Below, piece after piece: positions 15,125-22,900 of a DNA stretch of 64,000 nt. The stretch's first letter is position 1. The number at the start of each line of letters is the position of its first letter. The stretch comes from Paenibacillus sp. 481 (GTDB lineage Bacteria; Bacillota; Bacilli; Paenibacillales; Paenibacillaceae), in the NCBI RefSeq assembly GCF_021223605.1, contig NZ_CP075175.1, positions 2,138,501 through 2,202,500 on the forward strand. The letters run 5' to 3'. The notes under the pieces were generated by a model that searched no databases, was not told the DNA's origin, and worked only from the letters and a program-made list of their open reading frames with translations. Position numbers and translations under genes: made by a program.

Positions 15125-16957
15125 TCATTTTGGGACAACTAATGTTCCGTCCTTACGCTCGACGAAAATTTGTTTCACGCCGTTAAATTTGATCTGATTG
15201 GCATCACGATACGTATCAAAGGCATGCTGCTTGTTGCCTTTCGCATCAAATACAAACACGCGCCAAAAATATTTCCCAGGCTGAATATTGTTGACCTGTG
15301 CTGTCGTTGAGCGCAAGCCGTCTTGAACCGTGAGCGGCTTATCAAAATTCGGTGACTTACTTAACTCGAACCGATACGTTAAGCTATCACCTTGCAAGTC
15401 GTAGGAATTCCCCCAATTAAACGCAAGTCCAGTCCCTTTCGCCTTTGCCTCACCCAAAAAGAACGGCATCGGCCATTCCAAGTGGCGCTTATAGGCTTCA
15501 ATTTGTTTGGCTGGAATCGTAGCCAGTCGAGCCCACTCCGCTTTGTATTGCTGCGGTGTTCCCGGCAAGAAATTCAAATCAGGAGAGCTTAGCGAGACTT
15601 GTGGGGCAACCTTGCGGTACTGGTTCAAATATTGCTGTACAAGCTCCGGCTTGATTTTAGGAAACAAGGCATCGACTTTTGCCGTTAATTGTTCAACATT
15701 CGCGCGCTTCTTAAAAAAGCGGCTCTGCAACACGTTGTTCCAGTAGTTCGCAACACCAGTCCGCCAGCGAACAGGCGGCTCCTTTGCCAGAGGCGCCTCA
15801 AAGCTGGAATCTCCCCAAGCGCCATCGTAATCCCACGGGAGGAAGTACCATTTTTCCGAATTAAGCGGAGAATACAGCAAAAAATTTTGTGTATTCGTAT
15901 CCATGTTATCGAACAAAATATTGAGCGCTGTCCATGTTAAAAAGTTATCGCGATCAAAGTGTTTATCTACCACACTGTCTATATCTTGCGAGATATCATT
16001 CACATCGTCTAACATTGCCAACAGCTTCTTATGATCGTTGCTACCCTGCACTTCAAGCACAGATTCGAACGCATCTTTATCAAATTGCGGCTCATCTTCC
16101 GTTCTCAACTTATCCTTGTAACGGAAAAATTCAAACATGACCGCTTTGTACAGATGGCCGCTCGGATCTAAACCGTGTGCCAACAAAAAGCGCTTGTTGG
16201 GCTGTTCGATCTGCGTATATAAGCCGTAGTCCTGAAAGGTAGATGCAGCAGGACTAGCCGTTAAATCCCTTACATGCAAATGGACGAACTGGGTCCGTAG
16301 GCTTGTTATATCGGGCATATGCTTGAGCAGATCGAAGCTTAGCTTGTTGCGCACACGTGTTAAATCATATGAATGTTTAACGAGGTTAATGACCCGCTGA
16401 TCTCGCCACAGGCCAGCATCGTCAATGAGCTTCACTTTATATGACTTTTGCGGCGAGCGAAGCGATGATGCCCCTCGAACGGTAGCCGTACCGTTAGGCA
16501 CCAATTCGCTGTAACCGAACATCCCGCTTACCGGACCTGTTGCATTGCCTTCTTGAAAAATAACATCCACCTCAGGATGCTTCTCCCCCGGTACCTTCTT
16601 CATAATCGAACTCAGCTGAGCCCAAGTGACAGGCGGCACATTCGTCTTATTTGAGGCAGCTATCGTCAAATAGAGGTGAACGATGTGATCACCCCTATCT
16701 GAACGATATATTTCTTTATTCTCAACAAGTGAATCTGCTGCCATTATTCCCTTATTGTTCGATACGATCGAATCTATTTCATCTGATTGTGATGGTGTCG
16801 CTGTATCGTCTGTGCACCCCGCTACAGCTAACAACGTAATTGCCAACAGTAGGCAGATGACTGCCTTTACCGACCCTACACAGCGTTCGATGCCTCGTCC
16901 CCCACCAGAATAACTACTTTGTCCGAATGCTGTCTGGGATTGATCATGCTGTTTCAT
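15125..16957 (-). CDS. CotH-kinase-family lipoprotein
   Basis: A 610-residue lipoprotein: a cytosolic N-terminal stretch, one membrane helix ending in the lipobox LAVAGC, then a CotH-type kinase fold domain with SYKVKLIDDAGLWRDQRVINL near the start and FLPWDYDGAWGDS as the metal-binding motif, and a C-terminal Fn3-like domain (FNWGNSYDL...GKYFWRVFVFD). Spore coat CotH of B. subtilis is a protein kinase; surface-anchored homologues of this kind are less understood. Start ATG 16957 follows GGGAGGGG; the earlier ATG is inside that site. It follows pelG by 50 bases. Confidence 0.85.
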   Translation of the reverse strand: MKQHDQSQTAFGQSSYSGGGRGIERCVGSVKAVICLLLAITLLAVAGCTDDTATPSQSDEIDSIVSNNKGIMAADSLVENKEIYRSDRGDHIVHLYLTIAASNKTNVPPVTWAQLSSIMKKVPGEKHPEVDVIFQEGNATGPVSGMFGYSELVPNGTATVRGASSLRSPQKSYKVKLIDDAGLWRDQRVINLVKHSYDLTRVRNKLSFDLLKHMPDITSLRTQFVHLHVRDLTASPAASTFQDYGLYTQIEQPNKRFLLAHGLDPSGHLYKAVMFEFFRYKDKLRTEDEPQFDKDAFESVLEVQGSNDHKKLLAMLDDVNDISQDIDSVVDKHFDRDNFLTWTALNILFDNMDTNTQNFLLYSPLNSEKWYFLPWDYDGAWGDSSFEAPLAKEPPVRWRTGVANYWNNVLQSRFFKKRANVEQLTAKVDALFPKIKPELVQQYLNQYRKVAPQVSLSSPDLNFLPGTPQQYKAEWARLATIPAKQIEAYKRHLEWPMPFFLGEAKAKGTGLAFNWGNSYDLQGDSLTYRFELSKSPNFDKPLTVQDGLRSTTAQVNNIQPGKYFWRVFVFDAKGNKQHAFDTYRDANQIKFNGVKQIFVERKDGTLVVPK

Positions 16958-17007
16958 CTTGTCCCCTCCCATATCACCATCGTTATTTATGTCCGTTCCG
17001 CTTCATG

Positions 17008-18516
17008 CTAAAGCGGAGTTCGTTTGATAACTATCGGTTGTGCGCTAAATGTGTAGTAGTGCAAATGTCTAATGACGTATCGCAAACGCCCTAAAGACAA
17101 GGTTAAAGCGATAAAGGAGGCCGTAAACATAGCAAAGCTCGTATCAACGTTATCAAATAGTATAGAGAAAGTTGCACTACATGCGAGCATAATCGCACTT
17201 AATGCAAATACACCCTTCCGATCATCAAAATAGAGCAGAACAAGGACAATAACCATAAATAACGTATAGGCGAAAAAGGAAAGCGCCAAAATATTAAACG
17301 CTTCTATCATCGTACTTGTGAACCCGAAAAAGGGTAGTAAACGAACGGCGAATGCAATCGATAATATCGTAAAAAAGAGCTGGATGCCCATTAAGAGCGA
17401 CACTTCATACACGAGCACTTGGCTCATATCTCTTCGAGCCTGTTCAATTTCCCGCATTGACCCTTGTCCAAGTACCGTTTCATAATATTGACGGCATTTG
17501 GGATAAAATGATGTCTCTAGCGCTACAACAAACAACACTAGCGTCGGTATCGTCGTTAAAAATGCGTAATACACTGGCAAATCGTATGCCGGAGACATCC
17601 TAAACACACCTTCGACCCATATTCCCTCATTTTTGATCCACTGTACAATCTGATGTGTATATAACCCTAGAGCCATCATGAATCCAATGCCCATCAAGGA
17701 TGGGTATCGACGCATCCACTGCACTAAGCTGTAGCTACGTGCCTCGTCGGAAAGACGCTTGTCCGCCGACAGGTCTCCCTTACGTGTCACACCTGCCGCA
17801 CTTGTTGCACCTGTTGCACTTGTCGCATCTATCGTACCTGTTGCACCTTTCGTTGAAGGCAGACGGCCCCCAAATTGCCGTTCAACCGCATAAGCAAGCC
17901 CTAGCAGCGTGCAGCAAATCCCGATATTTAACATCCATAACATGGCTGCGGCTGACAAGGAACCTGTAATAAACGGCCACAGTACACAGTTTAATGTACC
18001 GACAATGCCACCTACGGCGAAGGCACCAAATACGTATCCATAGTGCTTTAACGCCGTTACATATACGCCAAGATGCCATATCACGACTAGCTGCACGAAA
18101 AATAAATACAGCGCTAGCTTGTATCCGAAGCTAAGTGGCGCCCAAATGACAAACGCCCCGCCGATGAGCAGCGCGGGAGTGAGTGACCAAATGAGCCCTG
18201 CATAAACAGAGGGCAAAATTTGTTCGTAGCGCTGTTCATACAACATGTCTGATACAGCACGCGTCGTCATCATTTGATAGATCGACACAATGATGTAGGA
18301 GCAGACGAAGGCGTAGACAGCGCCGCCGAACAGCAACTCTCGCTCGCTAAGTGGTCCCTCCCACGCTTTCATGACGAGCTGTGCACCAATGATCATCATC
18401 ATACAGGCAAGCATGGGGCCAACTGTAACGATTGAAGAGATGGCATAAGCACGTAAGCGATAAGCTAACTCCCGCCTAGTGAACAATTTTTTCAATTCAA
18501 AGCCGATGCCTGCCAT
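17008..18516 (-). CDS. pelG: Pel polysaccharide export/synthase membrane protein PelG
   Basis: A 502-residue protein of about 12 membrane helices starting MAGIGFELKKLF, the hallmark PelG N-terminus. PelG belongs to the MOP flippase-like group and forms the inner membrane Pel synthase complex with PelD, PelE and PelF. Between the sixth and seventh helices is a cytosolic loop rich in Ala, Thr and Gly (near residues 225-245) encoded by imperfect TGCACCTGT-type DNA repeats around 17790-17850, an expansion probably not conserved. Start ATG lies inside the 3' end of pelF (25-base overlap) after GAGGAGG. Confidence 0.92.
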   Translation of the reverse strand: MAGIGFELKKLFTRRELAYRLRAYAISSIVTVGPMLACMMMIIGAQLVMKAWEGPLSERELLFGGAVYAFVCSYIIVSIYQMMTTRAVSDMLYEQRYEQILPSVYAGLIWSLTPALLIGGAFVIWAPLSFGYKLALYLFFVQLVVIWHLGVYVTALKHYGYVFGAFAVGGIVGTLNCVLWPFITGSLSAAAMLWMLNIGICCTLLGLAYAVERQFGGRLPSTKGATGTIDATSATGATSAAGVTRKGDLSADKRLSDEARSYSLVQWMRRYPSLMGIGFMMALGLYTHQIVQWIKNEGIWVEGVFRMSPAYDLPVYYAFLTTIPTLVLFVVALETSFYPKCRQYYETVLGQGSMREIEQARRDMSQVLVYEVSLLMGIQLFFTILSIAFAVRLLPFFGFTSTMIEAFNILALSFFAYTLFMVIVLVLLYFDDRKGVFALSAIMLACSATFSILFDNVDTSFAMFTASFIALTLSLGRLRYVIRHLHYYTFSAQPIVIKRTPL

Positions 18517-19934
18517 GTGCGCCCCTCCTCGTAGCTTTCATACAACGCAACATACGATTGAATAAATTGCTGCTTACTATAAAGATTTCTAACCCGCTCC
18601 TGACCCGCTACTCCCATGCGCACACGTTCATCTGGATGATTGCACAGCTCGATAATCGCTTGCGCGATGCTGTCCACATTCATAACAGGAGCCACAAATC
18701 CTGCTGGGCCATAGGCGTCATCCATGCCATACAGCAGTTCTTTACAACTGCCAACATCCGTTGTCACGAACGGCTTGCCAGCGGCCATCCCTTCAAGCAC
18801 GGCCAATGGTTGCCCCTCGCTGATGCTCGACAACACAAGTAAGTCCATTTTGCCAATAATATTGCTAATCTGCATACTACCTGTAAACGTTACTTCTTCT
18901 ACTGCCAACGCTTCCAACAGCGCCTGACATTCTGCGTAATATTCAGGATCTTCGTCATAAGGGCCAATGATCCAAAATGTCGAGTCCGGCACCTCTTGTT
19001 TCACGATGGCGAATGCCTGAATCATCGTCTTAATGTCTTTAATCGGTACGACGCGCACGATGGCACCGACGTGTATACGATTGTCGCCTACTGCTTTTGC
19101 AGGCAGTCCAACATAGTCGTGAAACTCGACTCCGTTAGGAATAATGCTAATTTTACTTGAGCTGCACCCAAGCTCGATTTGAATTTCACGATTACGGCCA
19201 AATAACGTAATGACTTGATCCGCAGATTCGTAGGCACAATTACAGAGCATATAAAAATAGTCAATCCATTGCTCCTTAAAATAGCTAGGCACCCATTCCG
19301 CCTTAATAATTTCCTCTTCCCGCTCTCGCGAATAAATACCGTGCTCAGTTATGATAAGCGGCTTACCTGTCCGCCATTTTGCCATGCTTCCAATTACGCC
19401 AGCGTACCCTGTCGTTACACAATGGTACAAATCTGCCTGCGGAATCGGCTCGCGCAGCAGAACGAACAAGGGCAGTACCATGGAGCGCACCGTCCAGAAC
19501 CATTCTGTAAATGGCACATACTGAAACTTTGTCTCGCTAAGCTCTGATAGCAAGTCAAAATAATCGCGACTACGCAAAAAATTAGCTGCCGAACCAAAAC
19601 CTCCGTCTGACATCCAGTTAAATAACACCTGCCAATCGACATGTGACGCTCCGCTAATAAAGGCGAGCAGAGCATCCCGCTCCTGTGGCGAGATACGGTA
19701 CCTTTTCCCCCACTTGCCCTCATCCTGAAGATGCGCATCCAAAAAATATTCGCACACCTGAACTACATTTGCGGGCAAGTCGTATTTGTACTTTCCTTGC
19801 TGTTCAGAGCTTGCTCCTATGGCATAAATCACAAATTCATGCTCCGGCATGGAACTGATAAGGGAGTGCACCCAACTGGATACGCCGCCAGTGACGTAAG
19901 GGTATGACCCCTCCGCGATTAGCGCTATTCTCAT
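18492..19934 (-). CDS. pelF: Pel polysaccharide glycosyltransferase PelF
   Basis: A 480-residue GT4-family glycosyltransferase with GT-B fold. The N-terminus MRIALIAEGSYPYVTGGVSSW is the PelF signature with the acceptor-side glycine loop, IPNGVEF follows near residue 265, and the C-terminal E-x7-E motif is in SEGQPLAVLEG. PelF polymerises amino sugars from UDP donors (UDP-GlcNAc or UDP-GalNAc in studied systems) at the cytosolic face. Its start follows GGGGAGG, which overlaps the stop of the deacetylase gene. No membrane segment, as expected for PelF. Confidence 0.93.
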   Translation of the reverse strand: MRIALIAEGSYPYVTGGVSSWVHSLISSMPEHEFVIYAIGASSEQQGKYKYDLPANVVQVCEYFLDAHLQDEGKWGKRYRISPQERDALLAFISGASHVDWQVLFNWMSDGGFGSAANFLRSRDYFDLLSELSETKFQYVPFTEWFWTVRSMVLPLFVLLREPIPQADLYHCVTTGYAGVIGSMAKWRTGKPLIITEHGIYSREREEEIIKAEWVPSYFKEQWIDYFYMLCNCAYESADQVITLFGRNREIQIELGCSSSKISIIPNGVEFHDYVGLPAKAVGDNRIHVGAIVRVVPIKDIKTMIQAFAIVKQEVPDSTFWIIGPYDEDPEYYAECQALLEALAVEEVTFTGSMQISNIIGKMDLLVLSSISEGQPLAVLEGMAAGKPFVTTDVGSCKELLYGMDDAYGPAGFVAPVMNVDSIAQAIIELCNHPDERVRMGVAGQERVRNLYSKQQFIQSYVALYESYEEGRTWQASALN

Positions 19935-19938
19935 TTGT

Positions 19939-21951
19939 CTACTGACCTCCCCATTGGATTGAAAATTCGGGTGCTGCTACTTTCACCAAGTAGGCGGATT
20001 GTCCAAGCGGCGTTACTTTGCAATTACGCTGATTTGTTATCCTTTGATCCGTACGCAATATAAATTGCAGCTCTCCACCAAATTGGTTTACATAACCGTT
20101 AACCCCTTGCTGTTTATAATCGAGCGTCACATCCGCCTTCGCCCATTTTAACGTTTCATGACTTGCTCCAGCTGCCGTCATCGGGCGAAGCCAACCATAA
20201 TGCGATTCCTGCATGGATAAGTACGCACTTAAATTTTTGTACATCTGGCTCCACGAATAGGAACCACTTCTACGCTCGTCCAGCACATCGTCAGGATGAA
20301 CAAAATGTGAAAATACGCCTAAATAAGATGCGGCATTCATCATAATCCAATTGTTATACTCCGATTGGGTAAAGCCAGCTGTCATTCGTGGCAGCTCGAT
20401 TATGCCATCCGCGGCGACCCCAAATTCTTGTACGTAGGCGTTCTTATTTTGGTCTTCAGCAAAAACAGATGAGATGACGCCAATCTTCGGCCAAGCTTGT
20501 TTAAGCGCTGCGCGCCCTTCTGGTGTTAAGACATTAGAAGGAGGAACATACGTGTGCAAATGGATACCTGGAAACGCACCCTCTACATATTTGTTCACTT
20601 CTTTTATGGATTGTTCCATGGAAGATTCGTTCGGCCAAGGTTTGTAACCGAAAAAAGCTGACTTTTTAAGATTAGTGGACAGCGATTGATGGTTATATCC
20701 ATGAATCGCGATTTCTCCCTTGTTCTTTAACAACTCATGTCCAAACGAAAGCAGATGAGTCGTCTCGGCACTAGATGCTTGCTCAAAAGGCGGTGTCACA
20801 TCATTGTCATACGATTGAATAACTGCCCCGGTATATCGCAGATCGTGCTTAGCAGCGAGTCTTATCATGTCAGGCCACCATACTTCTTTAAAAAAGCGTT
20901 GCAAACTACGTCGATACGTTTCAAACAAGGACTCATTGATCCCTATAGGAAGCGGCGCTGGGAAATCGTCCAAATATATAACTTTCGCATTTATGACCGG
21001 ATAGGCATAAGTATCGGCAAGTAACCCGATAGCACTTCCCGCTAAGCCTCGACTCGTCTTCTCTTGAAGTATAGAACCGTTAAATACGACTATTTTGCCT
21101 TTACCTAATGCCGTTTCCCACAACAACGGTACACCTTGCTCACTTTTAACATGTACCGCAACGTCGTCTTCCAACGTGACCGAAAGTGACACATTCGTCA
21201 ACGAATCCCCTTTAAATGACGCACCTTTCGCACCGAGCATGAAATCGGTCTCTATCCGAATACCAGACGTTTGGATATGTCCACCCATATCATTGATACC
21301 TAGCTTTCGATACACGCTATAAAATTCCCCATCCACTGTCGGAACTACTGCAAACAGCAGCCTGCCACCAGATGTTACATAGTGTTCGATCCAGTCGCTG
21401 TCTGGCAGCGTGGACAGATCGGGCTTAGTCAGCACCACACCGTAATAATCATTCACTGTGCTTCCTACTTTAAGTTTGTTGACGTCCACAAGATCATGCG
21501 CCCACTTCATATCGGTCAGCACTCGCTCGATATTGCGCGTCAATCGCATACTTTGCTCATCCTGCTGATCGTATGCGATCGCTAAGCGCTGCGTATTGAA
21601 AGTGGCCTTCTTATCAGCAGTTAGCGAAAGGCTCTGCCATTTGACATTCGCGATAGCCTGCTCTACCTGCTGAACGCTGCCAATGTGCTCTAAACTTTGC
21701 GAGCGGGAAAATTGCAGTACACCGCCTAATATAAGCACGATCGCAAGCATAAAGATTATGCTTGCACGCTGCACATGCCCTCGGCTCTTGTCTAACTTCG
21801 TAAGCTGTCGCTCGTTAGGGTTTACGCCCTGCGAGTGCTCGTGCTGGTTCTGACGCTGCTCATTCTGGCGGTTCTGATTCTGTTCATCCTGCTGCTGCTC
21901 ATCCCGCCGGTTGTTCTGCTGCTCACCTTGCTGGTTCTCCTGCCGTTGCAT
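19939..21951 (-). CDS. PelA-type polysaccharide deacetylase (DUF2194)
   Basis: A 670-residue membrane-anchored extracellular protein: a Gln/Asn-rich cytosolic tail (residues 1-45), one membrane helix (about 62-82), a Rossmann-like domain, then a polysaccharide deacetylase fold with IYLDDFPAP, the EIAIHGYNHQS metal motif (two histidines) and FSHFVHPDD. This matches the PelA deacetylase of Gram-positive Pel clusters, which removes acetyl groups from the growing amino-sugar polymer. The glycoside hydrolase part of Pseudomonas PelA is absent here; a separate hydrolase gene sits at 25432. The start has a strong GGGAGGTGA site, so the Gln-rich tail is genuine. Overlaps pelE by 29 bases. Confidence 0.85.
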   Translation of the reverse strand: MQRQENQQGEQQNNRRDEQQQDEQNQNRQNEQRQNQHEHSQGVNPNERQLTKLDKSRGHVQRASIIFMLAIVLILGGVLQFSRSQSLEHIGSVQQVEQAIANVKWQSLSLTADKKATFNTQRLAIAYDQQDEQSMRLTRNIERVLTDMKWAHDLVDVNKLKVGSTVNDYYGVVLTKPDLSTLPDSDWIEHYVTSGGRLLFAVVPTVDGEFYSVYRKLGINDMGGHIQTSGIRIETDFMLGAKGASFKGDSLTNVSLSVTLEDDVAVHVKSEQGVPLLWETALGKGKIVVFNGSILQEKTSRGLAGSAIGLLADTYAYPVINAKVIYLDDFPAPLPIGINESLFETYRRSLQRFFKEVWWPDMIRLAAKHDLRYTGAVIQSYDNDVTPPFEQASSAETTHLLSFGHELLKNKGEIAIHGYNHQSLSTNLKKSAFFGYKPWPNESSMEQSIKEVNKYVEGAFPGIHLHTYVPPSNVLTPEGRAALKQAWPKIGVISSVFAEDQNKNAYVQEFGVAADGIIELPRMTAGFTQSEYNNWIMMNAASYLGVFSHFVHPDDVLDERRSGSYSWSQMYKNLSAYLSMQESHYGWLRPMTAAGASHETLKWAKADVTLDYKQQGVNGYVNQFGGELQFILRTDQRITNQRNCKVTPLGQSAYLVKVAAPEFSIQWGGQ

Positions 21952-22900
21952 CGCTCTTCACCTCCCGACTCCAATAACGTACGAGCTGTAGCGTATCCGG
22001 TGAAAAACGAATTCCCGTTCGCTTGAACTGCTCCAACTGTGCTGCGAAGGCTCGACCGTTACGCAAAGCATAATGTACTTTTAGCGCACATAAATAAGGG
22101 GCTTCCTTGTCCCCATGGGCCGTCTGGAATCGTTCACACCATTGAAGTGCTTTCGCATGGTGCCCAAGCTCCAATTCCACCGATATTTTACGTTCATACG
22201 CTTCTGCCCCAGCTTCACCGACAGCAAGCCACTGCTCCAACACCACAGCCAGTTGATTGCGGTAAATGGAATAAGTGCGCCGATCGAGCAACGCGCTCTG
22301 CAAACAACGTGTCAACAAGTCTGCATGCTGTCTCAGCGCTTCCACATTGTGCGGTTCACGCGTGGTGCGCACGGCAGCTTCCTGTAGCGCAAGCGTCATT
22401 TTGCGCTTCATCTCCATAACAGCGGTAACGGCATAATGCGACGTTTCCGTGTCTTCATTGCTAACCGCCGCCTCTAGCAGCGATGTCCGCTCAATCGCAT
22501 CGAACTTGATCGCATCCAGTAAGCGGCGACGACGAACCATTACATCACTGAACAGCAGCGCCTCTTCAAGCGGAAGGGTCTCCTGCGCCTGCTCTTGTTT
22601 CATGTAAAGGCGGTGCGACAAGGAGTCGCCCGACTCCCCGCGCACGACCAAGTAAGAGAAGCGCGATGTCCACGACTTCCCTTCTCCTGCCTGATCACGT
22701 TCCCCGTGACGTGCAGCCCATGTGACCACTAAAGCCAGCATCACCCCGGCTATCGGCACCGCCCACATCACGACAAGCAGTACACGCCGCTTCTGAATAG
22801 GCCAATCACGCCAGTGCGTCACCACCAGCCATGTCCATATGGCAACAACACACACGGTGTATACAATCCCTACACCAATCAACAACACCCAATTATCCAT
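21923..22900 (-). CDS. pelE: PelE-like membrane TPR protein
   Basis: A 325-residue protein with two N-terminal membrane helices (residues about 5-28 and 40-62) followed by a helical repeat region of TPR type, the layout of PelE. PelE joins the PelD-PelE-PelF-PelG inner membrane complex and probably recruits PelF. Sequence similarity of PelE is low between phyla, so the call rests mainly on layout and on its place between the pelD and deacetylase genes. It overlaps both neighbours (8 and 29 bases), which indicates tight translational coupling. Confidence 0.78.
   Translation of the reverse strand: MDNWVLLIGVGIVYTVCVVAIWTWLVVTHWRDWPIQKRRVLLVVMWAVPIAGVMLALVVTWAARHGERDQAGEGKSWTSRFSYLVVRGESGDSLSHRLYMKQEQAQETLPLEEALLFSDVMVRRRRLLDAIKFDAIERTSLLEAAVSNEDTETSHYAVTAVMEMKRKMTLALQEAAVRTTREPHNVEALRQHADLLTRCLQSALLDRRTYSIYRNQLAVVLEQWLAVGEAGAEAYERKISVELELGHHAKALQWCERFQTAHGDKEAPYLCALKVHYALRNGRAFAAQLEQFKRTGIRFSPDTLQLVRYWSREVKSDATAGEPAR

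Noticed and set aside
17700..17969. Plus-strand frame with Leu-His repeats opposite pelG
   Set aside because: It is the antisense of the Ala-Thr-Gly repeat insert of PelG and has no start signal.
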